A DNA stretch of 64,000 nucleotides, taken from an uncultured Piscinibacter sp. (GTDB taxonomy: Bacteria; Pseudomonadota; Gammaproteobacteria; Burkholderiales; Burkholderiaceae_C). Positions 17,482 to 24,675 of this stretch are shown in pieces. How positions within the stretch are numbered: position 1 is the first letter of the stretch; the number at the start of each line of letters is the position of its first letter. The notes beneath the pieces were generated by a model that saw only the letters and a program-made list of their open reading frames with translations, had not been told where the DNA came from and did no database searches. The translations under genes were made by a program, and so were the position numbers. The DNA is taken from assembly GCF_937952055.1 (NCBI RefSeq), contig NZ_CALFYO010000032.1, positions 1 through 64,000 of the forward strand, in the 5' to 3' direction.

Positions 17482-17928
17482 CTACTTCAGCACCGCGCCC
17501 TGGGCATCGAGCACGCTGACGCGCACCGCGATGCCTTGCGCAATGCTCTGCGTGACGGTGCAATAGGCCTCGAAAGAGGTGAGCACACGCTCCAGGTGCT
17601 CGAGCGCCTCGGCCGGCACGCCCAGCGTCAGGGTCGCCTGCATGGCGAGCACGCGCAGCCTGCCTTCGGCGTTGCGCCCGACTTCGGCCGTGACCTCGCA
17701 CTGCAGCGGTTCCGGGTGCTGCTTGTACTTGGCGAAGGCAAACAGCAGCGAATCCGACAGGCAGTTGCCCACGGCGGACGCGAGCAGTTGCACCGGCGAG
17801 GGCCCCAGGCCCTGGCCGAGTGGTGGCGGCTCGTCCGACAGGAGCGCAGGCACGCTGCCGCCGAACTGCACCTCGAACTGGTAGTCGTGGCGCTGGGCCA
17901 GGCGGACGGTGACATGCTCTGCGGACAT
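17482..17928 (-). CDS. OsmC-family protein
   Basis: 148 residues. Contains the OsmC/Ohr two-cysteine arrangement: ASAVGNCLSDSLLFAF near residue 55 and FEAYCTVTQSIAQGI near residue 120. In the family these Cys reduce organic peroxides or react with other electrophiles. The N-terminus (SAEHVTVRLAQRHDYQFEVQFGG) places it in the general OsmC/YhfA group rather than Ohr. It is 14 nt from the DUF2892 gene and 9 nt from the SLAC1-like gene, so it belongs to the same transcript. Role: probable thiol peroxidase-type detoxification in the cytoplasm. Confidence 0.9.
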   Translation of the reverse strand: MSAEHVTVRLAQRHDYQFEVQFGGSVPALLSDEPPPLGQGLGPSPVQLLASAVGNCLSDSLLFAFAKYKQHPEPLQCEVTAEVGRNAEGRLRVLAMQATLTLGVPAEALEHLERVLTSFEAYCTVTQSIAQGIAVRVSVLDAQGAVLK

Positions 17929-17942
17929 GATCGGATCCTGGG

Positions 17943-18167
17943 TCAGCGGGAGCAGGCCGTGCCTTCTTCCTTCATGCCGAGCTTGCGCAGCAGGAAGCTC
18001 GGCGGGCAGAAGCCGGTGAAGCCGGACTGGAACAGGTTCAGGCCGACGAAGGCGGTGAAGGCGAGGAACCACTTGCTGACGAAGATCGGGCTGGCTTCGA
18101 CGCCGAGCGCCAGCGAGAGCATGACGAAGAAGCCGGCCATGATGCGGATCGCACGTTCGATGGTCAT
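17943..18167 (-). CDS. DUF2892 (YgaP-like) small membrane protein
   Basis: 74 residues. Starts TIERAIRIMAGFFVMLSLALG, with a second hydrophobic segment WFLAFTAFVGLNLFQSGFTGFCPP. This is the two-helix domain found C-terminal to the rhodanese in YgaP and as stand-alone proteins near sulfur-transfer genes. The FCPP motif after helix two carries the only conserved Cys; a further Cys is near the C-terminus. AAGGAG is well placed before the ATG. It sits 17 nt downstream of the RND permease. A 65-residue paralogue is encoded at 39620-39817. Confidence 0.9.
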   Translation of the reverse strand: MTIERAIRIMAGFFVMLSLALGVEASPIFVSKWFLAFTAFVGLNLFQSGFTGFCPPSFLLRKLGMKEEGTACSR

Positions 18168-18184
18168 GAGGAACTCCTTGAGGT

Positions 18185-21100
18185 TCAGGTGGGTGAGGAT
18201 TCGAAGCGCTTGCGGTACAGCGCGTAATAGAGCACCGGGATGACGACCAGCGTCAGCAGGGTGGAGACGAAGATGCCGAAGATCAGCGACACGGCGAGGC
18301 CGTTGAAGATCGGGTCGTCGAGGATGAAGAAGGCGCCGATCATCGCGGCCAGCCCGGTGAGCGCGATCGGCTGCGCGCGCACCGCGGCGGAGCTGACCAC
18401 CGCGTCCTTGAAGGCCAGACCCTGCGCCGTCTGCAGCTCGATGAAGTCGACCAGCAGGATGGAGTTGCGCACGATGATGCCGGCCAGCGCGATCATGCCG
18501 ATCATCGACGTGGCGGTGAACTGTGCGCCGAGCAGTGCGTGGCCGGGCATCACGCCGATGATGGTCAGCGGGATCGGCGCCATGATGACCAGCGGGGTGA
18601 GGTAGCTGCGGAACTGCGCCACCACCAGCAGGTAGATCAGGATCAGGCCGACGCCGTAGGCCGCACCCATGTCGCGGAAGGTCTCGTAGGTGATCTGCCA
18701 CTCGCCGTCCCACTTGACGGCGTACTGGCGGAACGGGTCGCTGGGCTGCCTGATCCAGTACTCGCCCAGCCCTTCGTCGGCGAGCTTGGCGCGGATGGCA
18801 AACAGGCCGTACAGCGGCGAGTCGACCAGCGAGCGCTCGTCGCCGACCACGGCGTGCTCGCCAACGTCGCCCATCACGTAGGACACCGGCTGCAGGTCCT
18901 TGGTGTAGCGCGGCTTGTCGATCACGCCGCGCTCGACGCGCACCAGTTCGGACAGCGGCACCAGCTGGCCGTTCCCCGCACGCAGCGGCAGCGCGAGCAG
19001 GGCGTCGAGCCCGATCTGCTGCTCGGCGGGCAGTTGCAGCCGCACCGGCACCGGGTACTTGCTCTGGCCGTCGTGCAGGTAGGCGGTGTCGGCGCCGGAC
19101 AGCGCGGCGTTGACCGTCTGCGCGATCGTGGCCACCGGGATACCCAGCGTCTCGGCGCGCTGGCGGTTGATGCGCAGCCAGGCGCGCGGTGCGTCGGCGG
19201 TCAGCGTGCTGTCGATGCCGACGATGTGCGCGGTGTCGCCGAACGCCTTGACGACGCGCTCGGCGACCTTCACGCGGCCGGCTTCGTCGGGGCCGTAGAT
19301 CTCGGCGACCAGCGGGGCGAGCACTGGCGGCCCCGGCGGCACTTCCACCACCTTCAGGCGCGCGCTGTACTTCGCCGCGATCGCGTCCAGCGCCGGGCGC
19401 AGGCGCTGCGCGATGGCGTGGCTCTGATCGTGGCGGTGCGCCTTGTCGACCAGGTTGACCTGCAGGTCGCCCTGCTCGGCGTCGGCACGAAGGTAGTACT
19501 GGCGCACCAGGCCGTTGAAGGTGATCGGGCTGGCGGTGCCGGCGTAGCCCTGCAGATCGCGCACCTCGGGCTGGCGTGCCAGATGCGCGCCGAGCTCCTG
19601 CAGCGTGGCGGCGGTCTGCTCCAGCGGCGTGCCGGCCGGCATCTCCAGCACGACCTGGAACTCGCTCTTGTTGTCGAAGGGCAGCATCTTCAGCACCACC
19701 CACTGCACGAGCGTGAGGCCGACCGACAGCATCAGCGCCGCGAGGATGCCGGCCAGCAGCAGCCAGCGCTTGCGCGCGCTGTCGAGCAGGGGCAGCAGCA
19801 CGCGCGTGAACACGCGCTGCAGCCGGGTCGTCGCGTGCGCGTCGGCCGGCGCGCCGTGGCCGGCGGCATGCGGCTTCATCAGCTTCAGTGCCAGCCAGGG
19901 CGTCACCGTGAAGGCGATCGCCAGCGACAGGGCCATGCCGAGGCTGGAGTTGATCGGGATCGGGCTCATGTAGGGGCCCATCAGGCCCGAGACGAAGGCC
20001 ATCGGCAGCAGCGCGGCGATCACCGTCAGCGTGGCCAGGATGGTCGGGCCACCGACCTCGTCGACCGCGGCCGGGATGATCTCCAGCAGGGGCTTGCCCG
20101 GATCGAGCTGCTGGTGGCGGTGGATGTTCTCGACGACGACGATGGCGTCGTCGACCAGGATGCCGATGGAGAAGATCAGCGCGAACAGCGACACCCGGTT
20201 GAGCGTGAAGCCCCAGGCCCAGGAGGCGAACAGCGTCACCGTCAGCGTGAGGATCACCGCCGCGCCGACGATGACCGCCTCGCGCCGGCCGAGCGCCAGG
20301 CCGACGAGCAGGATCACCGAGCCGGTGGCGAAGGCCAGCTTCTGGATCAGCTTGTTGGCCTTTTCGGCGGCCGTCTCGCCGTAGTCGCGTGTCACCGTCG
20401 CCTCGATGCCCTGCGGCAGCACGGTGTTGCGCAGCTCGTCGAGCTGCGCGCGCGCGGCGCGCGCCACGTCCACCGCGTTCTCGCCCGGCTTCTTCGTGAC
20501 GGTCAGCGTGATCGCGGGCTGCACCTGGCCGGCGGCGGCATCGGAGGCGGCGGCGCCCGGCGTGAACCAGACGTAGCGCGCCGCGAGCCTGGCGCCGTCC
20601 TCGATGCGCGCCACTTCCGACAACCGCACCGGCTTGCCGTTGCTGACGCCGACGATCAGCTCGCCGACCTGGGCGGCCGAGCGGATGAACTCGCCAGTCT
20701 CCACCGTCAGCATTCGCGGCCCGACCGACTTCTCGTCGATGACCGCGCCGGACGGCATGGCTTGGTTCGCGCCGGCCAGCGTGGCCTGCAGCCGCGCGAT
20801 GTCGATGCCGCGTTCGCGCAGGCGGCCCGGGTCCAGCCAGACGTTCACGGCGCGGCCGGGGCCGCCGATCGACTGCACCTCGCGCGCGCCGGGCACGCGC
20901 TTGAGCTCGGCCTCCATGGTGTGCGCGACGCGCTCCAGTTCCGCCGCGGGCGTGCCGTCGCGCGTCCACAGCGTCACCGCGAGCACCGGCACGTCGTCGA
21001 TGCCCTTGGGCTTGACCACCGGCGGCAGCACGCCGAGGTGGGCGGGCAGCCAGTCCTGGTTGGCGTTGAGCACGTCGTACAGGCGCACCAGCGCCTCGGT

Positions 21101-21436
21101 GCGCGGCACGCCGACCTTGAACTGCACCGTCATCACTGCCAGGCCGGGCCGCGCGACGGAGTAGGTGTGCTCTATGCCGGCGATCTGGCCGAGCACCTGC
21201 TCGGCCGGCCGCGCCACCATGTTCTGCACGTCGGCGCTGGAGGCGCCGGGGAAGGCGATGAGCACGTTGGCCATCGTCACGTTGATCTGCGGCTCCTCCT
21301 CGCGCGGCGTGACAAGCACGGCGAACGCGCCGAGCAGCAGTGCGACGAGGGCCAGCAGCGGCGTCAGCGCATGGGTCTGGAAGACCCGCGCGAGGCGGCC
21401 GGAGACGCCGAGGGCGGTCTGGGGCGATGCGCTCAC
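18185..21436 (-). CDS. RND efflux transporter permease subunit, CsoR-operon type
   Basis: 1083 residues. TM1 (TPLLALVALLLGAFAVLVTPREEEPQI) is followed by a porter domain with FPGASSADVQNMVARPAEQ, the central GILVDDAIVVVENIHRH (proton-relay Asp pair) and LAGIIVRNSILLVDFIE in the second half. Opening with TPREEEPQI and its overall length match a group of RND permeases encoded with a single adaptor and no dedicated outer-membrane factor. No heavy-metal signature residues typical of CzcA are evident to me. It lies 10 nt after the adaptor gene. The second RND pump of the window, divergent in sequence from the 4299-7403 permease. Confidence 0.94.
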   Translation of the reverse strand: MSASPQTALGVSGRLARVFQTHALTPLLALVALLLGAFAVLVTPREEEPQINVTMANVLIAFPGASSADVQNMVARPAEQVLGQIAGIEHTYSVARPGLAVMTVQFKVGVPRTEALVRLYDVLNANQDWLPAHLGVLPPVVKPKGIDDVPVLAVTLWTRDGTPAAELERVAHTMEAELKRVPGAREVQSIGGPGRAVNVWLDPGRLRERGIDIARLQATLAGANQAMPSGAVIDEKSVGPRMLTVETGEFIRSAAQVGELIVGVSNGKPVRLSEVARIEDGARLAARYVWFTPGAAASDAAAGQVQPAITLTVTKKPGENAVDVARAARAQLDELRNTVLPQGIEATVTRDYGETAAEKANKLIQKLAFATGSVILLVGLALGRREAVIVGAAVILTLTVTLFASWAWGFTLNRVSLFALIFSIGILVDDAIVVVENIHRHQQLDPGKPLLEIIPAAVDEVGGPTILATLTVIAALLPMAFVSGLMGPYMSPIPINSSLGMALSLAIAFTVTPWLALKLMKPHAAGHGAPADAHATTRLQRVFTRVLLPLLDSARKRWLLLAGILAALMLSVGLTLVQWVVLKMLPFDNKSEFQVVLEMPAGTPLEQTAATLQELGAHLARQPEVRDLQGYAGTASPITFNGLVRQYYLRADAEQGDLQVNLVDKAHRHDQSHAIAQRLRPALDAIAAKYSARLKVVEVPPGPPVLAPLVAEIYGPDEAGRVKVAERVVKAFGDTAHIVGIDSTLTADAPRAWLRINRQRAETLGIPVATIAQTVNAALSGADTAYLHDGQSKYPVPVRLQLPAEQQIGLDALLALPLRAGNGQLVPLSELVRVERGVIDKPRYTKDLQPVSYVMGDVGEHAVVGDERSLVDSPLYGLFAIRAKLADEGLGEYWIRQPSDPFRQYAVKWDGEWQITYETFRDMGAAYGVGLILIYLLVVAQFRSYLTPLVIMAPIPLTIIGVMPGHALLGAQFTATSMIGMIALAGIIVRNSILLVDFIELQTAQGLAFKDAVVSSAAVRAQPIALTGLAAMIGAFFILDDPIFNGLAVSLIFGIFVSTLLTLVVIPVLYYALYRKRFESSPT

Positions 21437-21446
21437 GGCTTCACCC

Positions 21447-22487
21447 TCATTGCGCGGCGCGCGCGCCTTGCAGGCCGGCGCGCACCGGATCGGCGGCGAC
21501 GCGCTCGCCGGCCGCCAGGCCCGCGAACACCTCCACCTGGCCGGCCACCGCCGGGCCGACGCGCACCGTGCGCAGCACGAAACCCTCCGGCCTGGCGACG
21601 TAAACGGCCGTCAGCTCTCCGCGGCGCAGCACCGCCTGCGCGGGAATGCTCGGCCGCGGGCCGGCGGCGGCCGCGGGCAGGCCGGCGGCGAGCACGCGGA
21701 TCGTCTGGCCCGGGCGGGTGGTGTTCGCTTCGGCCGGCAGGTCGAGCCGCCATTCCACCGTCTGCGACACCGGGTCGGCGGCGGGCAGCAGTTCGCGGGC
21801 GATCGGTTTCAGGCTGCGCCCGTCGGGCAGCAGCACCTGCACGTCCTTGGCGGCGGACACCGCCGTGGCACGCGAGGCGGGCACCTGCACCACGGCGCGC
21901 ATGCGGCCGGGTTCGTAGAGCGTGACGAGGGCGCGGCCGGGCAGGGCAAGGTCGCCGGTCTCGACATGGGTGGCCGTAACCACCGCGTCGTAGGGCGCCA
22001 GCACTTCAGCGTTGCCCTGCGCCACCGCCGCCTGGGTGCGCGCGGCGCGCGCCTGGTCCAGGCCGGCCTTGGCGGCGCGGTACTGCGTGTCGGCGCTGTC
22101 CACCGCGGCCTGGCTGACGAAGCCGCTCTTCAGCAGGTCGCGGCTGCGGTTCAGCGCCACCTCGGCGTTGCGCGACTCGGCCTCGGCCTGCGTCACCGCG
22201 GCGTCGCTGCGCGCCACGCCGGCGCGGGTGTCGCGGTCGTCGATGCGCACCAGCGGCTGGCCGCGCTTGACGCTGTCACCCGCCTTGACGCGCAGCGCCA
22301 GCACGTTGCCGCCGACCTGCGCGGTGATCGTGGCCTGGCGCACCGGCTGCAGCACGGCGTCCAGATCGGCGACGCCGCCGGCGGTGGTGGCGGAGACGGC
22401 GACCGTGGGCACGACGATCTCGGGGGCCGCCTGGGCAGCGCCCGCCGCGATCAGCGCCGCCGCGAGAAATGCAAGGAGTGGCTTCAT
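21447..22487 (-). CDS. RND periplasmic adaptor subunit, first gene of the CsoR-type operon
   Basis: 346 residues from the ATG at 22487. Signal peptide KPLLAFLAAALIAAGAAQA, then lipoyl halves ITAQVGGNVLALRVKAGDSVKRGQPL and VLAPYDAVVTATHVETGDL around a helical hairpin (residues about 85-150). Beta-barrel and C-terminal domains follow. The ATG at 22505 is in frame but lies only about 3 nt from the predicted transcription start, so the later ATG is preferred; neither has a clear Shine-Dalgarno. It partners the permease 10 nt downstream. Confidence 0.9.
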   Translation of the reverse strand: MKPLLAFLAAALIAAGAAQAAPEIVVPTVAVSATTAGGVADLDAVLQPVRQATITAQVGGNVLALRVKAGDSVKRGQPLVRIDDRDTRAGVARSDAAVTQAEAESRNAEVALNRSRDLLKSGFVSQAAVDSADTQYRAAKAGLDQARAARTQAAVAQGNAEVLAPYDAVVTATHVETGDLALPGRALVTLYEPGRMRAVVQVPASRATAVSAAKDVQVLLPDGRSLKPIARELLPAADPVSQTVEWRLDLPAEANTTRPGQTIRVLAAGLPAAAAGPRPSIPAQAVLRRGELTAVYVARPEGFVLRTVRVGPAVAGQVEVFAGLAAGERVAADPVRAGLQGARAAQ

Positions 22488-22514
22488 GGCAAGGGGGTAC
22501 GACATACGGGGTGG

Positions 22515-22544
22515 AGTATATACCCTGGTGGGTATACGGCGCAA
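22515..22544 (-). promoter_or_regulatory. Promoter with embedded CsoR-type operator for the RND/OsmC/SLAC1 operon
   Basis: On the minus strand: -35 TTGCGC (22539-22544), 18-nt spacer, -10 TATACT (22515-22520). Inside the spacer and overlapping the -10 is a perfect palindrome TATACCC-TGGT-GGGTATA (22519-22536). CsoR-family operators known from other bacteria have exactly this form, a G/C tract flanked by ATA/TAT. A repressor bound here would cover the promoter. The operon itself encodes a CsoR-family protein at 16074-16364, which makes autorepression likely. Confidence 0.75.
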
Positions 22545-22575
22545 GCCGGGAGGACATTCAGGCTACGCTTGCGAC

Positions 22576-23304
22576 ATGGCCGTGGCTACCCTTTCCGTCA
22601 ATGTCTCGCCGGTGCACCAGCGGCGGCTGCGCGAGATCTGGCGCTCCGCCGGCTGGCCCTGCCAGGACCTGATCGAGGCCGAACTGCTCGCTGCCGGCCT
22701 GCTCGAGCGGGTGCGTCACGGCAGCGGCCACGAGACGCTGCGCGTCACCGACGCCGGCGTGGCCGTGCTGGCCGGTACGCTGCAGCGCAACCGGGCCCGG
22801 CGCGAAGCCCACGAGGCGCTGGTCGAGCGGGTGGCGCGCGAGATGACACGCGCCGGGCGCATGGCCTGGCGCGGCTTGGCGCTGCGCGCCCATGTCGACG
22901 AGTCCGCCGACGGCGGCGCGGGCCGCTGGGTGATGGCCCTGCCGGATGTGTTTTCGATCCGCCACACCACGGTGGAGGACTGGCTGGAACCCGCCGCGCA
23001 CGAGATCAAGGTCACGCGCGCCGACCTGCTGTCGGACCTGCGCCACCCGCACAAGCGCCACGCCTACCTCGCGATGTCCAGCCAGTGCTGGTATGTGCTG
23101 AAGGAAGGCATCGCCGAGCCGGGGGAACTGCCGCCGGAGTTCGGCGTCATGTTCGCCTGCGCCGACGGCACGCTGGACGTGGCGCGGCCAGCGCCCAAGC
23201 GAGCGTTGCGGCTGCCGCTGGCGACCTGGATGGCACTGGCGCGCACCAATGCCGAGCCGGGGCTCGACGGCGAGGCGCAGGCCTGGTTGAGGGACGCAGC
23301 GTGA
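22576..23304 (+). CDS. Unknown two-domain protein: winged-helix-like N-terminus and MmcB-like (PD-(D/E)XK-type) C-terminus
   Basis: 242 residues, soluble. The first 75 residues look like a winged helix (QDLIEAELLAAGLLERVR, ETLRVTDAGVAVLAG). The C-terminal half has PDVFSIRHTT, then HEIKVTRADLLSDLRHPHKRHAYL and CWYVLKEG. The spacing of the Asp, the E-x-K and the following R-x-D/H-Y-L helix resembles MmcB-type DNA-repair proteins with a restriction-endonuclease-like fold. I cannot confirm activity. It is divergent from the RND operon (88 nt between starts), sharing the region with the CsoR-type operator. No good ribosome site is seen at the ATG; a GGAGGAC lies too far upstream. Confidence 0.82.
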   Translation: MAVATLSVNVSPVHQRRLREIWRSAGWPCQDLIEAELLAAGLLERVRHGSGHETLRVTDAGVAVLAGTLQRNRARREAHEALVERVAREMTRAGRMAWRGLALRAHVDESADGGAGRWVMALPDVFSIRHTTVEDWLEPAAHEIKVTRADLLSDLRHPHKRHAYLAMSSQCWYVLKEGIAEPGELPPEFGVMFACADGTLDVARPAPKRALRLPLATWMALARTNAEPGLDGEAQAWLRDAA

Positions 23305-23413
23305 GGCGGTCGGCGGCAGGCTCGGCGCGGCAAGCCGCGCGCCGGGTGGTGCGCGTGCCGGCCCGCATCGCCTGGGGGAAGCGTCGGACGTGCTTGCCGG
23401 ACGGGGGGCGGTC

Positions 23414-24352
23414 ATGAGCGAACACGCCGCGCGGGAGCGTGCGGCCCTGTGGGCCGCGCTCGCGCTGATCGTCGCCTGGGGCGCCAACTTCAGCGTGCAG
23501 AAGGAGGTGTTCGCCGCGCTCTCGCCTGGCGGCTTCCTGTTCGTGCGCTACCTGATCATGCCGGTGGCGGCGGCGGTGCTGTTGCTCGCGCACTTCGGCA
23601 CGCGCTGGCCACGGCTGCCGCGCCGCGAGCTGCTCGCTCTGCTCAAGCTCGGCGTGGCGGGCCACCTGCTGCATGTGGGTCTGGTGACCTACGGCATCCA
23701 CTGGTCGACCGCCTTCTCCAGCTCGCTGATCCTTGCCATGGGCCCGGTGTTCACGCTGCTCATCCTGCGCTGGCATGGCACCGAGCAGCTCACGCGCGCG
23801 CAGGTGGCCGGCGTCGCGCTGGCCGTGGTGGGCGTGCTCGTGTTCCTCTCCGACAAGCTGCTCGGCGCCCAGTGGCAGGCCAGCGGCGGCGACCTCACGC
23901 TGCTCGTCGCCGCCTCGTTCTTCTCCTATTACACCGTGGCCGCCAAACCGCTCATCGAGCGCCACGGCGGCGTGGTGGTGATGACCTACGGCACGCTGCT
24001 GGGCAGCGCGCCGGTGGTGGCCATCAGCGCCGCCGCCGGGCTGCAGGTGGACTGGGGCAGCGTCAAGCCGATGATCTGGCTGGGCACGCTCTACGCGGTG
24101 CTGATCGCGGCCTTCCTCGGCTGGATGGTGTGGGGCTGGGTCAACGCGGTTCGTGGCGTGGCCCGCACCGCGCCGCTGATGTACCTGATGCCGCCGGTGG
24201 CCGCGCTGGTCGCCTGGGCGGTCACCGGCGAGCGCTACACCGCCATCAAGCTCGCCGGCGCGGCGATCACGCTGGCCGGGGTGGCGCTGGCGCAGTTCGC
24301 CTCGAGATCGCGACCCGATCTGGTGCGCGACTCGGTGCCACCGGTGGATTGA
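23414..24352 (+). CDS. EamA/DMT-family exporter
   Basis: 312 residues with ten predicted helices in two five-helix EamA repeats. AALWAALALIVAWGANFSVQKEVF is the typical first helix, GVAGHLLHVGLVTYGIHWSTAFSSSLILAMGPVFTLLI the conserved middle of repeat one, and RTAPLMYLMPPVAALVAWAVTGE the matching part of repeat two. DMT carriers of this kind export amino acids or metabolites; the substrate cannot be read from sequence. The ATG at 23414 follows a G-rich stretch. It precedes the cobalamin riboswitch but is not part of that operon. Confidence 0.9.
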   Translation: MSEHAARERAALWAALALIVAWGANFSVQKEVFAALSPGGFLFVRYLIMPVAAAVLLLAHFGTRWPRLPRRELLALLKLGVAGHLLHVGLVTYGIHWSTAFSSSLILAMGPVFTLLILRWHGTEQLTRAQVAGVALAVVGVLVFLSDKLLGAQWQASGGDLTLLVAASFFSYYTVAAKPLIERHGGVVVMTYGTLLGSAPVVAISAAAGLQVDWGSVKPMIWLGTLYAVLIAAFLGWMVWGWVNAVRGVARTAPLMYLMPPVAALVAWAVTGERYTAIKLAGAAITLAGVALAQFASRSRPDLVRDSVPPVD

Positions 24353-24383
24353 ACGAACGCCTGCCCGGCTATGATGCGCGGGC

Positions 24384-24593
24384 TTCAGGTGCTTCCGGTC
24401 GATCCTCGACCGGTCGTTAAACGGGAAGCAGGTGCTGCGTCCGAGAGAACGCCCAAGCCTGCGCTGCCCCCGCACCGGTAAGCGGGTACACGACCATCTC
24501 AGTGCCACTGCGGACGCGCTCCGTGGGAAGGCGATGGCCGCGGCGCGACGCCCATCGCACCGACCCGCGAGCCCGGATACCGGCCTGCCAAGC
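24384..24593 (+). promoter_or_regulatory. Cobalamin riboswitch controlling btuB-btuC-btuD-btuF
   Basis: Contains, in order, TTCAGGTGCTTCCGG, GTTAAACGGGAAGCAGGTGC, GCTGCCCCCGCACCGGTAAGC, GCCACTG, GTGGGAAGGCGATGG and GAGCCCGGATACCGGCCTGCCA. These are the conserved boxes of a class I cobalamin aptamer, including the B12 box around GCCACTG. Downstream is a probable translational platform: hairpin GCAGCC/GGCTGC (24638-24661) ends 2 nt before the btuB ribosome site GGAG (24664-24667), and GTCCCC (24606-24611) can pair with GGGGAC (24647-24652) in its loop. High B12 should reduce btuB translation and hence uptake. Confidence 0.95.
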
Positions 24594-24675
24594 GCAGCCG
24601 CCGGTGTCCCCTCGGGTCATCGGATCTTGCCAACAACGCAGCCTGCGGGGACGCTGGCTGCTTGGAGTCCACGCG

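Noticed and set aside
18539..21925. A 1128-codon plus-strand open frame opposite the second RND permease
   Set aside because: Low-complexity His/Arg/Gln/Gly composition typical of a shadow frame in high-GC DNA; no domain and no ribosome site.
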